Assembly (NCBI GenBank): GCA_020186115.1
Contig: WSYJ01000060.1
Coordinates: 2,852,001 to 2,916,000 of the forward strand
Direction of reading: 5' to 3'
Source: Histomonas meleagridis
Taxonomy: Eukaryota; Parabasalia; Tritrichomonadida; Dientamoebidae
DNA length: 64,000 nucleotides
Under the pieces are notes generated by a model that was not told where the DNA came from, did no database searches, and saw nothing but the letters and a program-made list of their open reading frames with translations. The position numbers and the translations under genes were made by a program. Of the stretch, positions 31,604-41,061 are shown piece after piece (within the stretch, counting starts at the first letter, position 1; the number at the start of each line of letters is the position of its first letter).

Positions 31604-31976
31604 ATAAATAAAATCTTTATATAAATAGATTTATATATAAATCTAACAATAAAATTCAATAGTATAACATAATTCATTTATCATGCTTAATAAATGTTTG
31701 AGCACTGATTAGTGTTATCAAATGCGGTTTTTTGATGTCAACTCATTGATAAATTTTTCGAAGATACCAATATCATTAAAAAGGGTTTGAAAAAATATTA
31801 CTAAAAATTTCAAAAAGGTGGAGTTGGTTCGTAGTTAGTTGATTTTTTTTACGAAATAACATGATTGCGAAAAAGCAGTTCTAAAATTTTGCTTGACTGA
31901 CCAAACAGATAAGAAACCGTTTAAACTCCGATAAATAAAATCTTTATATAAATAGATTTATATATAAATCTAACAA
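31604..31976 (+). repeat. 46-bp perfect direct repeat flanking 281 bp
   Basis: 31604-31649 and 31931-31976 are identical (46 bp, starting ATAAATAAAATCTTTATATA). The first copy begins just after the coiled-coil stop. The 281 bp between them belongs to the 4 kb repeat, while the second direct copy is absent next to repeat copy 1. This marks a rearrangement junction. The remainder of 31594-32083 is AT-rich with no gene. Confidence 0.85.
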
Positions 31977-32083
31977 CAAAATGCAAAGATTTGCCAAAAC
32001 ATTATTAAATTAGGAATCATTAAAATTTTAAGATTGTAATATAAAATAATATTTAATATACTATAATTGAATTAATTACAAAA

Positions 32084-32155
32084 GGTTCCATAGTGTAACG
32101 GCTATCACTTGGGACTCTGAATCCCGAGACCCAGGTTCGACTCCTGGTGGAACCA
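32084..32155 (+). tRNA. tRNA-Gln (anticodon CUG)
   Basis: A 72-nt cloverleaf. Acceptor GGTTCCA pairs with TGGAACC, discriminator A at 32155. D arm TAGTGTAACGGCTA. Anticodon stem GGGA/TCCC with loop CTCTGAA, giving CTG, which reads CAG (Gln). T arm CCAGG-TTCGACT-CCTGG holds the B box. There is no intron and no encoded CCA. It stands alone between the 4 kb repeat and the BspA-like gene. Confidence 0.97.
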
Positions 32156-32158
32156 AAA

Positions 32159-32173
32159 TTTTTAATTTTTTTT
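32159..32173 (+). terminator. RNA polymerase III poly-T terminator
   Basis: Runs of five T (32159-32163) and eight T (32166-32173) directly follow the tRNA gene, as expected for Pol III termination. Confidence 0.7.
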
Positions 32174-32327
32174 CGGAAACTTTGGTTAACCAAAAACCCA
32201 TTCTTTGTTTTTCTCTAAGTATTTAAGGACATGGCCATATGACTTCGGAAATACTTATTATTGTTGTGAGCTTCTAATTCTTCTTACAAGATTTTTTTTA
32301 ATATGAAATTTAAATATAAATTATAAT

Positions 32328-34232
32328 TTATTTAATAAACAATAATCCAACATTGATACCAATTACAAGTGCGATTGTGATCATTAAAAGGTATGAACCA
32401 TTTGTTGATTCATCTTTTGTCTTTATGAATGATCTTGGACATTTATTTGAAATATCTAAACGTTCGACGGGGTACCCTGAAAAAACAGCCGAATCATATT
32501 CAAAATTCACTGAAACGTTCAAATTTCTTTTAGCGCCGATCAAAATCGACCTATCGTTGAAGTCTTTCATTCCGCAAAAGACGAACTTTCTAATATCATT
32601 ACAATTAGCGAAAGCTTCCGTACCAATTTTTTCAATTGATGAAGGGATAACGATTGAGTTTAATTTTATGCAATTATAGAAAGCCTTTTCTTCAATAACA
32701 CTTAAAGAAGGCTGAAACTTCACTTTTTGTAACGAGTTACAATAAGCGAAAGCTTCTTTATCTATAATGCTTAAAGACGAAGGGAAAACAATTTTCCTTA
32801 ACTTATTACATCTATAGAAAGCGAAAGGAGCTATTTTTTTCACGGAGTTTGGGACTGTATAATTTACATCTTTCTTAGCACAAGGATAAGAAATTAAAAT
32901 AGTTTTATCATTATTAAAGAGTACTCCGGATCCCTTTAAATCAGAGAAACTAAAACTAAATGAAATTTGGATTGCTTCAAGTGATAAACAGTTTTTAAAT
33001 GGAGCAATTCCATTAATTCTTTTCACGTTTTTAAGTGATATATATGTCAGTTTATTTGCATTTTCAAATGCGTTTTCATGAATTGTACTTACTGTCGATG
33101 GAACTGTAAAATTACCAACTCTTCCACATGGATATTTGATAAGTGTTTTACATTCCTTATCATAAAGGATTCCATCTTTTTCATAATTAGAAAATTTCTC
33201 ATTGTTAAGATCAACAATTATCGATTCCAAATTATTACAATTAGAAAATATATTTTTTCCAATTGTAATAATTCGATTTGGAAGTCGAATTGTTTTTAAT
33301 CCTGTGAATTCGAATGCATTATCTTCAATATATTTTACATATGTTGGAATGTTAATAGAATTAAGTGACGTACATTCAGAAAATGAATATGAACCAATGG
33401 TTGTTATGGATGAAGGAATAGAAATTGTTTGTAATCGAACACATTTCGCAAATAAATATTTGGGAATAATAGAAATTGATGATGGAAGAACAATAGATGT
33501 AAGACGAACACAACTATAAAAGGAATAATCTCCAATGGATTGTAAAAAAGTTGGAAGATTTATGGATTCAAGTCGTCGACAGTTATAAAAAGAGAAATTT
33601 GAAAGCGATCGAACTTGTGAAGAAACATAAAAATCGCCTTTATGTCTTTGTGGACATGATACAAGAATGGATTGATCTTTGCTATAAAGAATGCCATCAG
33701 AAGATGTGAAATTTTGATTATTTGGATCAACTTGAAATGAAGATAATTTGGAGATGATAAAAGCATATTGGGAAATTGATTCCACAAATGATGGCAATGT
33801 ATATTTAGAACCTTTGCCTGGTGGAAGAATATATAATATCTTGAGATCTTTTGAATAAAGAATTCCATCAGAATTAAAATTGGAATAATTGGGATTGTTG
33901 GGGTTAACATGAATAAATGAAAGTCGTTTGCATCCGATAAAAGCACTTGAATTGATTGAAAAAATAGAAGAAGGGAGTGAAATTGAAAAAAGATTCTTGC
34001 AACCAAGAAATGTTTTAGGACCAATTGTTTCAACTCCTTCCATTACTGTAACTTTGGTACATTTTTTATATTTAAACTGAAGGTTTTGGAGAGAAGAATA
34101 AGAAAGATGTACAATTGTTCCTGAAATTGTGAGTTCGTTTTCTGTGTAATAAATTCCAGAATCATAGTATGGGGATTGATTAATTGCAGTAAGGAAATGA
34201 ATAAAAAGAATGAACATTGGAATTGTGGTCAT
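32328..34232 (-). CDS. BspA-like leucine-rich-repeat surface protein
   Basis: The 634-residue protein has a signal peptide (MTTIPMFILFIHFLTAIN), then tandem LRR_5/TpLRR repeats across most of the chain. Examples are SIGDYSFYSCVRLTSIVLPS and TIGSYSFSECTSLNSINIP, with the 23-residue BspA period (I..F..C..L..I.IPSSV). A Ser/Asn spacer leads to a C-terminal membrane helix (SYLLMITIALVIGINVGLLF) with almost no cytosolic tail (IK). BspA-like proteins form the largest trichomonad surface family and are implicated in host-cell adhesion. ATG at 34232. Its start is only 92 bp from the divergent gene at 34325, so the two promoters share this gap. Confidence 0.93.
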   Translation of the reverse strand: MTTIPMFILFIHFLTAINQSPYYDSGIYYTENELTISGTIVHLSYSSLQNLQFKYKKCTKVTVMEGVETIGPKTFLGCKNLFSISLPSSIFSINSSAFIGCKRLSFIHVNPNNPNYSNFNSDGILYSKDLKILYILPPGKGSKYTLPSFVESISQYAFIISKLSSFQVDPNNQNFTSSDGILYSKDQSILVSCPQRHKGDFYVSSQVRSLSNFSFYNCRRLESINLPTFLQSIGDYSFYSCVRLTSIVLPSSISIIPKYLFAKCVRLQTISIPSSITTIGSYSFSECTSLNSINIPTYVKYIEDNAFEFTGLKTIRLPNRIITIGKNIFSNCNNLESIIVDLNNEKFSNYEKDGILYDKECKTLIKYPCGRVGNFTVPSTVSTIHENAFENANKLTYISLKNVKRINGIAPFKNCLSLEAIQISFSFSFSDLKGSGVLFNNDKTILISYPCAKKDVNYTVPNSVKKIAPFAFYRCNKLRKIVFPSSLSIIDKEAFAYCNSLQKVKFQPSLSVIEEKAFYNCIKLNSIVIPSSIEKIGTEAFANCNDIRKFVFCGMKDFNDRSILIGAKRNLNVSVNFEYDSAVFSGYPVERLDISNKCPRSFIKTKDESTNGSYLLMITIALVIGINVGLLFIK

Positions 34233-34324
34233 TTAAACGGCTTCGATGTCGAACGTTAAAAAAATGGCGCAATAAAAACCGTCAGTCTGTTAACTTTTTC
34301 AGAATTTACAGTTCAGCAAAACGG

Positions 34325-35587
34325 ATGTTCTCTTGTTCTCTTCCTTTTTACAAAGATCCAAGTAATTTTACCGAAATTTACACCAACAACAAAGAAGGAA
34401 CTGTGTATGTAGAGAACGAAAACGTACTCTATAACATAATTAGATTAAAAAAGAAAATATTTCAACCTTCAATACTCGAAGCATTTTCTATTGCAATGTC
34501 AAAAGCAATCCGTATATTAACATTTGAATGCGAATATGTTATACCAATTTCATCATGGACAATAATCCCAGATCCAATTTGCCCACTTTTTATCACATGT
34601 ACAAATTTGAATCGAAAAGAAGGAGTATACCTGCCATTTACAAAAGATATCTGTTCTAATAACATTCGAGAGTTCAGAATTCGAAATATATTTTTTGAAC
34701 TTGTATCTGTTCTCAAAAGAATGAATACCACGTATGGCATAGAACATGGAGATTTAACTATTGACAAGTTATTATCACTTTCAAGAGATCCATATATCAC
34801 AGGATTTGGTATTAACCTAATACGGCCATTCATCAAAGAAGAAGATCCAAAAACAGATATACAGTCTCTTGTCGCTATTATGAAATATATTTGCGAGAAG
34901 CGAAACATTCAATTTGCAAGATTTATCCAGAAGGAAGATATTTCAAATTATGAAGAACTATCATCTGCACTCAGCAGTTTATTCCATTTCTCCCGAAGGT
35001 ATCGAATTGAGCTTACACCTCCACAGCTTGTTAGTGGTCTTACAAATTGTCTTGTTCGTAATTTTGCTTCTAGTGTCAACAAATTCACTCTTAATTCTTT
35101 AAGCCCAATTCGTTATAAGCTTGTTTGTTCTGTCAATGAATATATTTTATCACGATTCTTTAAGTATCATTTTTATATTCTTTTAAACGAATCCAAAATT
35201 TTACGAGGTCCAAAAACTACAATCAAAGATCAACTTAAGGTTGTTTTGGGATGTTATAAAAACAAGAATTTGACTGAAAACTTCGAAACTTTGGCTCAAA
35301 TTGGAACACTTGAATCCATAACAATTTGTGGCACTTTTATGTTTATTTTAGGCCAGAAAAACTATCAAAAAGTGCTAACGGCGGCGGCTGAAAACGGTTC
35401 TGACGAGGCAATCATCGATTTAGGAATTTCGTTGTTGTTTGATATCGTTTCAAGTGGAACAAATGATACAGATAAGAGACAACGCGGATTCCAGTTCTTA
35501 GAAAAGGCAAAAGAGAATGGAAGCGAGCATGCAAACAAAATGGCAATTTATTTTGATAAATTCCTGAAAATAATATTTGATGAATAA
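34325..35587 (+). CDS. Pseudokinase with C-terminal Sel1 repeats
   Basis: The protein has 420 residues from the ATG at 34325 (MFSCSLPFYKD); the frame is open before it but only from a TTG inside the neighbour. Residues ~30-230 follow a protein-kinase fold of the C-lobe type. YGIEHGDLTIDKLL stands in for the HRDLxxxN catalytic loop and YITGFGINLI for DFG (Asp replaced by Gly), and no clear VAIK or glycine loop is seen. It is therefore probably catalytically dead. The last ~100 residues hold Sel1-like repeats (KVLTAAAENGSDEAIIDLGI, GFQFLEKAKENGSEHANKMA). Kinase-Sel1 combinations are common in trichomonads and act as scaffolds. The stop is followed by TAAAATG. Confidence 0.8.
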   Translation: MFSCSLPFYKDPSNFTEIYTNNKEGTVYVENENVLYNIIRLKKKIFQPSILEAFSIAMSKAIRILTFECEYVIPISSWTIIPDPICPLFITCTNLNRKEGVYLPFTKDICSNNIREFRIRNIFFELVSVLKRMNTTYGIEHGDLTIDKLLSLSRDPYITGFGINLIRPFIKEEDPKTDIQSLVAIMKYICEKRNIQFARFIQKEDISNYEELSSALSSLFHFSRRYRIELTPPQLVSGLTNCLVRNFASSVNKFTLNSLSPIRYKLVCSVNEYILSRFFKYHFYILLNESKILRGPKTTIKDQLKVVLGCYKNKNLTENFETLAQIGTLESITICGTFMFILGQKNYQKVLTAAAENGSDEAIIDLGISLLFDIVSSGTNDTDKRQRGFQFLEKAKENGSEHANKMAIYFDKFLKIIFDE

Positions 35588-35734
35588 AATGTGCAGTTTT
35601 TGGATTTCTTTTTTATTAAATCATCGAATAATCTGTGTAACATGATGATCTAAATAGATAACTGCAATAAATATTTTGCTCAAGTAGCAATAAAATAAAG
35701 AAATTCATTAATTTAAAACGAACAATTGTTAATA

Positions 35735-37033
35735 TAGGGTGTTCCACCCCAACTGTAGTATCTCACTCATTTTTTAAGTTTTTTTAAATTTATTAATAAA
35801 AATGAAATGTTTATTAAATATACTCTCCATTTGTTTCGATAACTTTTTTAAGTCTTTTTCCAATACGTCAAAAACGCTTTGCAAATTTTCTTTCGGTATA
35901 TTTAATAATATTGAAGTCACTTTTTCTTCAACCTTTTCTCTACTCTCATATTGAAATCCTTCCATTATTCCTTTTACATACCCAAATAGGAAAAAGTCTG
36001 AAGGAGCTATATCTGGGGAGTAGGGGGGATGAGGTGCTATTTTGAGCTTGTTGGAGTCCATGTATAAGATTGTATATCTCGACGTATGCGGTTTTGCATT
36101 GTCGGCATGTACAGTTATTTTTCTTGTGTCATTTTTAAGATTTGTACCATTCTTTTTGGAAAGTTTTGATAAAATATATTTTACATAATATTGTGAATTA
36201 AATGTTTCTCCCTTTGAAAGAAAGTCAATAACTTTAAATCCGTGGGTATTCCAAAAAACCGTCAACATTACTTTTTTTTGCGTAATAGTCCTTTTGCTTA
36301 TTGTACCTCGTGGTGTTCCTCGTGGTATCCATTGTCGAACATAATAATAATCATAAATAAACCAGGACTCGCCACCTGTTATAAAATATTTATAACTGTT
36401 ATGTCTTGCAATCTCTAATGTCTTTAAAAGTTGAATTGATTTAGTGACTCTTTGTTTTTTAATATCTTCCGTCAGTAAATGTGGAACCCACTTTAAAAGT
36501 TTATTTTCATAGCCAAGCTTTTGAGTAAGATGCCTATATACAGTAGTGTTTGGAATCTCTGTTAACTTAGCTATTTGTCTTATCGAAAAATATGGAAATT
36601 TATCTAAAATTTTCGAAATTTTTAAATCAACATTTTCGTCAATAGGGGTAATCGGTTCACTAATGTTAGGTGACATTGTTTGATTAAAACTTCTTTGTCT
36701 GAGGTATTTACATACTGTTGAATATGAAATACATTTTTCGCCCAATATGATCTCCATTTCGGTATGAATCGCTTTTGCTGACATTCCCTTTATCGCGAGA
36801 TATATTGTGATTGATTTTTGATCAAGCTCCATAATGGAGGGGTAAAAATTTTAAACGTCATTTTTTTTGCATTCAATTAAAGAAAAATCGATTATTAGTT
36901 AATGATAGACTTGACAAAAATTATTTTTAAATAAAAAACAAAACCCATTAAATTTAGTGTTTTTATTTATATATAAAATATTATTGTATCTATTCTATAT
37001 AAAGAGATACTACGGTAGGGGTGGAACACCCTA
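35735..37033 (-). mobile_element. mariner transposon 1 (complete ends)
   Basis: 1299 bp bounded by terminal inverted repeats of 30 bp with 28 matches (35735-35764 and 37004-37033, starting TAGGGTGTTCCACCCC). A TA target duplication (35733-35734 and 37034-37035) flanks it, the hallmark of Tc1/mariner insertion. It contains one transposase gene. It sits between the pseudokinase and an ARM-like gene without breaking either. Confidence 0.97.
35774..36832 (-). CDS. mariner transposase, catalytic Asp1 replaced by Gly
   Basis: The 352-residue protein is uninterrupted. N-terminal helix-turn-helix DNA-binding region (MSAKAIHTEMEIILGEKCIS and FSIRQIAKLTEIPNTTVYRH), linker WVPHLLTEDIKKQR (mariner WVPHxL signature), then a DD34D catalytic core. 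The first Asp, normally in TGDESW, is Gly here (ITGGESW, residue 154, codon GGC at 36373-36371). The second is in HADNAKPH. The third is in YSPDIAPSDFF with exactly 34 residues between. A single GAC to GGC change explains the loss. The protein should bind ends but not cut, so the element is probably non-autonomous or the protein inhibitory. Confidence 0.95.
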   Translation of the reverse strand: MELDQKSITIYLAIKGMSAKAIHTEMEIILGEKCISYSTVCKYLRQRSFNQTMSPNISEPITPIDENVDLKISKILDKFPYFSIRQIAKLTEIPNTTVYRHLTQKLGYENKLLKWVPHLLTEDIKKQRVTKSIQLLKTLEIARHNSYKYFITGGESWFIYDYYYVRQWIPRGTPRGTISKRTITQKKVMLTVFWNTHGFKVIDFLSKGETFNSQYYVKYILSKLSKKNGTNLKNDTRKITVHADNAKPHTSRYTILYMDSNKLKIAPHPPYSPDIAPSDFFLFGYVKGIMEGFQYESREKVEEKVTSILLNIPKENLQSVFDVLEKDLKKLSKQMESIFNKHFIFINKFKKT

Positions 37034-37108
37034 TATTTGAAATTTACAAAAAAATTTTTGTTTTAAACTTTTTAATTTACATACAAATTCATTACGATAA
37101 AAAACATT

Positions 37109-38239
37109 TTATTTACCACCTTCTATAGCCTCTACGATGCTCATAGAAAGCATTTGTATATCTTCATTTGTACTTTCATTAGCCAATGCGTTTAAAGTAT
37201 CCACAGCGTCATCATTTTGCATAAACAATTCGGCCAATGATTCCAAATTATTTCTTATACAACTCAACAAAAAAACTATTTCAGGCTCATCAAAACATTC
37301 GCACAACTCAATCGAATCCAAAAACATAACATCGAAATATTCTTTATACCGCACATCATCGAAACAATACATCAAACATTGACTAAACAAATCCAAACCA
37401 ATTTTTTTATACTCGAAATTCGCGTTTATCGTTTTCTCGAAAATTCTTTCAACAAAAGGGAAATAGTCATGTATTATGTTTGGGTTCATTAATATTTGAT
37501 TATATAGGAACAATATCGATGGATAACATAATGAAATTTCTTCATTTAATAACTCGTCGATTACATTTGGAAATTGTAATTCTTCCAAAACTAAAATAAA
37601 ATTCGGATTTATTATTTGGTTAAATAGTTTAAATACTTCAACAATTCGTTGTTGATGTAAAAGTAATATAAGTAATGGTTGAAGACATTTATTAACAAAT
37701 TCGTTTTCGATGTTTTCATCATTAAATTTAAGTAAATTTTCAAGCGCTTGTAATAACGTTAAATTAACTTTGGAATTATTAAAAAACTTATAAAACATAT
37801 TAAATGTAATGTCAGCATAACACATAGAATGCATTGATATGAATAATAATAAATTGGAAATCGAAATTATGATTTGTGGCTGTCGAAGATATTCAATTGT
37901 ACGATGAAGAACTTGAGTAAGACCACACCCGAGAAAATGGGAAATAGTAAAAGGATTAATTAATATAATTGAAGAGATTAATTCAATCGTTTTAGAGATA
38001 TGATTAAACTTTTGAAATACAATCATGATTTTTGGAATTTGGTTTATTAAAAAATAATTAGCTTGAGGAATTTGAATGTGAATAAATAATAAAATTGACA
38101 TGGATAATGAACAATAAACAGGATCAATCATGGCTGATTCCAAAATGTTATTTATGAAATCACCTAAAACAACTTCGGTGTCGAGTATAACAAATGGGTT
38201 TGTTTTTAGAACATGAAGTAAATGCTGTAAATCTGACAT
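37109..38239 (-). CDS. ARM-like helical-repeat protein, hypothetical
   Basis: The protein has 376 residues from the ATG at 38239 (MSDLQHLLHVLK). It consists of about nine hydrophobic helical hairpins without catalytic motifs, ending in an acidic segment (ESTNEDIQMLSMSIVEAIEGGK). It resembles the other helical-repeat products of this window in composition (Ile/Leu/Phe/Asn-rich). The same frame stays open for 56 codons upstream of the ATG with coding-like content, so the true N-terminus may lie further 5'. TTTTTCAAAAATG at the start could hold a weak initiator. Function unknown, scaffold inferred. Confidence 0.7.
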   Translation of the reverse strand: MSDLQHLLHVLKTNPFVILDTEVVLGDFINNILESAMIDPVYCSLSMSILLFIHIQIPQANYFLINQIPKIMIVFQKFNHISKTIELISSIILINPFTISHFLGCGLTQVLHRTIEYLRQPQIIISISNLLLFISMHSMCYADITFNMFYKFFNNSKVNLTLLQALENLLKFNDENIENEFVNKCLQPLLILLLHQQRIVEVFKLFNQIINPNFILVLEELQFPNVIDELLNEEISLCYPSILFLYNQILMNPNIIHDYFPFVERIFEKTINANFEYKKIGLDLFSQCLMYCFDDVRYKEYFDVMFLDSIELCECFDEPEIVFLLSCIRNNLESLAELFMQNDDAVDTLNALANESTNEDIQMLSMSIVEAIEGGK

Positions 38240-38818
38240 TTTTGAAAAATTATAACTAAGTGCTGAGATTGGAAGGCATATAGATTCAATATCTTGTTCT
38301 TCGCCTTCACTTATAAAAGAAATGTGTTCATCAGAAATCGAGAATAAATCAACTTGTGGGACAGAAGATCCTTTATAAATCGTCTTTTTATTTGACGCTT
38401 TATTTTCTCATAATTATTTTTGCCAATGATTTTTTCTTTCAATTTTTTTCATGTTTTGCTGTCAAAAAAAATTTCTCGAAACTTCTACAGTAGATAGAGA
38501 AAAACCTATATATCTATGAACACATTTTTTGTGTTTTCTTCTGTGCGTTTTGGAGAAAAAGCGAAATTACGAAAAATGGAGCTCTCTTGAATGGTAAGAG
38601 TTTTAAGAAAAATATTACTATTCATTACTATTTTTGTAAAGTGCATATATAAGCGGTAAAAAGTTAATTTGAACATGTGACATATTCCATTTATAATGAG
38701 GTAAGCATGAATTTAACTATCATTATAAAAAATATTCTTAAATTTTGATTGCAATGAGCTCTAAGTTCGAATGCCAGCTTGTTTGCTTATAATAATGAGA
38801 GTTTATTCATAAACGAGT
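38240..38818. other. Upstream region with an ATG-less coding-like extension
   Basis: On the minus strand, 38407-38240 is open in frame with the ARM-like gene after a TGA. It reads polar, acidic peptide (VDLFSISDEHISF, SEGEEQDIESICLP) without any ATG. It may be an exon whose first part is elsewhere, or the remnant of a longer gene. 38410-38818 shows no gene. Confidence 0.4.
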
Positions 38819-39217
38819 TTATGTATAATTATCTGCTGCAGCCTTATTGTTTTCTTCATTTTGTTGTTCCCAAACAGCTCCATTGGTTCCACCGAAAGGA
38901 ATCGGTTGCTGTCTCATACAACCTTTACATGAACATCTTACTGATAAATCAATAATAATTGTAAGAACAATTATAACAGCACCTATAATATATCGTTTCA
39001 TGGGTATTGCATCACCTCCTAGGTCTCTAACACATTTAACATCCTTTTTAGATGATTTATCTTTGCACCTAATGAAATTACTTGATGTTGAGTTGTAACA
39101 ACGCTTATCATCTCTGCAGTATCCACACCCTTGTGTGTAAAGACACAATGGGCAATTAGTTTCGCCCAAATCTTCGCAAACATCTGAAATTACAAGAGAA
39201 AACAAAGCAAAAAACAT
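38819..39217 (-). CDS. Small Cys-rich type I membrane protein (PSI-like)
   Basis: The 132-residue protein has a short signal peptide (MFFALFSLVISDV) and a Cys-rich ectodomain at residues ~14-63. Its spacing (CEDLGETNCPLCLYTQGCGYC) resembles a PSI/plexin-like cysteine-rich module as in PTTG1IP-type proteins. A membrane helix follows (YIIGAVIIVLTIIIDLSV), then a cytosolic tail with CSCKGC (possible palmitoylation) and an acidic Asn-rich end. ATG at 39217. Probably a small secretory-pathway or plasma-membrane protein; function unknown. Confidence 0.75.
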   Translation of the reverse strand: MFFALFSLVISDVCEDLGETNCPLCLYTQGCGYCRDDKRCYNSTSSNFIRCKDKSSKKDVKCVRDLGGDAIPMKRYIIGAVIIVLTIIIDLSVRCSCKGCMRQQPIPFGGTNGAVWEQQNEENNKAAADNYT

Positions 39218-39798
39218 TTAAGATAGCCAACGACAAGAATTTAAAAGCTTTACGATGCAATCAAGTGATTTCAAATTTCTTGTCGTTTTTTGAGTTAACT
39301 ATTGAATTATCACTCTTTTGAATGACCTGTTTTGAATAACTATCGTCTTTAACCAAAACAACGGAAATGTTTTTTTTGGAGGTTGACCTTCATATGTGAT
39401 TAATTTTTTATAGTTTCATTTTTGATGAATAATATTGATGAATATGTTTTGGTTATTTAAGATGTTAATTAGTAATATTTCAAAGATAATTTTTTTTATC
39501 ACCATAACGTGACAAAAATGACAATTTGATTCGAAATTTCAATTTTTTTTGTAAATCAGTTATTTATATGTATACATAGCATATTACTGTTTGAAACATG
39601 TTCCTTACACTCAAGGTGTTTATTTTAATTAAAATTCATAAGATGAATTCGGGATTTATATAATTTATTCAATTCCTTTACTTGCTTCATTGCTTACGTC
39701 CATACAAAGAATTTTTTAAATTTTGTTTATATATCATTAGATCATTTTTTTTCATGATTATAAGAAATTTCTTCGATTATTCGAGGGTTGTTTTTTCA
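39218..39798. other. Divergent intergenic region
   Basis: AT-rich shared upstream region of the PSI-like gene (-) and the ankyrin gene (+). The plus frame from 39682 is open but starts with TTG and shows hydrophobic, non-conserved residues, so I do not include it. Confidence 0.45.
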
Positions 39799-41061
39799 AT
39801 GCAAAAAGACGTTAAGTCACTTCAAATAATGAGTGAAAAAATCCTTAAAGATCTTGAAACAATCAAAAAAATTCAAAAAATAATTTTTGATATAAATAAG
39901 GAAAACATTTCACATTGCGCTCAAAAAGTAATGAATATGTTTATTCAAGATATTAATGAACATCAATATTCATTTAAATTAATTGTTTGCCAAATGGTAT
40001 ATTTATCATTTATTATATGTAATCACGATTATGAAACATATTTTAATTTTATGAAGAAATTTGAAATGTTTGATGTTTTCAAATGTTTTATTTTAAGAAA
40101 GAACACAAATGAATCGAATTATCTTATTGCTAAAATGATTGACGATAAATATATAGATCCAAAATTTCTCAATGAAATGAAATTAAATCTCAAAGCAAAA
40201 CAATATTTTGCACATTATTTGGGAAAAGAAAAAAGTACACAGCAAAAACTTAATTTATCCATAGAATATTATAAAGAACTTTCAAAAAATGATTGGAAAC
40301 TTCATAAGCAATTAATTAAAGAAGGAGTTAATCCAAATGAAATTGCCAAAATAATTCGAAATGATGATATTGAAAAACTTCAAGAAATATCATCACCAAC
40401 AAAATTTGATTTTAATCAAACAATTGAACCATCACTTTATGAAAGATGTTCATTTATTAATAAAGAAAATGTTTCGTTAATTGCTTATGCATCATATTTC
40501 GGATCTGTTAAATGTTTCAAATATTTGCTTATGAATAATGCAAGATTAGTAAATGTTGGTAAATATGCTGTTGCAGGTGGAAATCTTGAGATAATTCATT
40601 TATGTGAACAAAATCATTCAACATTTGAAGATGTATATGAAATAGCAATTGAATTCCATCGAAATGATATCTTTAAATATCTTTATGAAATGAAAGTTCC
40701 GCAAAATAATTTAAGTGAATTAGGAAAGAAATGTATTTTATATCATAATTATGAAATTTTCACATTCTTACAAAAAGGTGGAATGAAAATTGATGAATCT
40801 CATATTAAGAAATCAGCAAGCATAGGAAATATATTTCTCCTCAAATACATCCATATATTTAATCATCTTCCTGAAAATATTTTGATTTTCTCTTCAAGAT
40901 CAGGAAATTTTGAACTTGTTAAATATATTTTTGAGCAAAAAGAAAAAATTAATATCAATGCTAAAACTATTTATTTGTTTTATTTGTATTTTATTTTAAT
41001 ATTTTCTAATTTCAAATTGATATTTGGAAATTATTTAAAATATTTAAAACGCCACTTATAA
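39799..41061 (+). CDS. Ankyrin/DUF3447-type protein, continuous 5' portion
   Basis: ATG at 39799 (MQKDVKSLQIMSEK) gives the same N-terminal length as the paralogue relic at 20939. Residues ~1-200 are the helical N-terminal segment typical of trichomonad ankyrin proteins (WKLHKQLIKEGVNPNEIAKI). DUF3447/ankyrin-type repeats follow, such as VSLIAYASYFGSVKCFKYLL, KYAVAGGNLEIIHLCEQ and FSSRSGNFELVKYIFEQKE. The recognisable ankyrin sequence runs to NAKT at 40968. After that the frame reads an AT-rich spacer to a stop at 41059-41061, while eight more ankyrin modules follow downstream. A full protein would need the spacers removed. Ankyrin proteins act as interaction scaffolds. Confidence 0.75.
   Translation: MQKDVKSLQIMSEKILKDLETIKKIQKIIFDINKENISHCAQKVMNMFIQDINEHQYSFKLIVCQMVYLSFIICNHDYETYFNFMKKFEMFDVFKCFILRKNTNESNYLIAKMIDDKYIDPKFLNEMKLNLKAKQYFAHYLGKEKSTQQKLNLSIEYYKELSKNDWKLHKQLIKEGVNPNEIAKIIRNDDIEKLQEISSPTKFDFNQTIEPSLYERCSFINKENVSLIAYASYFGSVKCFKYLLMNNARLVNVGKYAVAGGNLEIIHLCEQNHSTFEDVYEIAIEFHRNDIFKYLYEMKVPQNNLSELGKKCILYHNYEIFTFLQKGGMKIDESHIKKSASIGNIFLLKYIHIFNHLPENILIFSSRSGNFELVKYIFEQKEKININAKTIYLFYLYFILIFSNFKLIFGNYLKYLKRHL

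Larger units (their letters stand above)
27919..31932 (+). repeat. 4.0 kb dispersed repeat, copy 2
   Basis: The 4014-bp inverted partner of 5632-9641. The left edge (27919) falls inside codon 4 of the SMI1-like gene. The right edge (31932) coincides with the start of the second copy of a 46-bp direct repeat (31931-31976). Because copy 2 keeps a complete SMI1-like gene with promoter, it is the more likely source or older copy (inference). Confidence 0.95.

Noticed and set aside
31833..31850. ACTAAC-like branch motif on the minus strand (also near 5726)
   Set aside because: Not followed by ACACAG and lies in the non-coding tail of the repeat.
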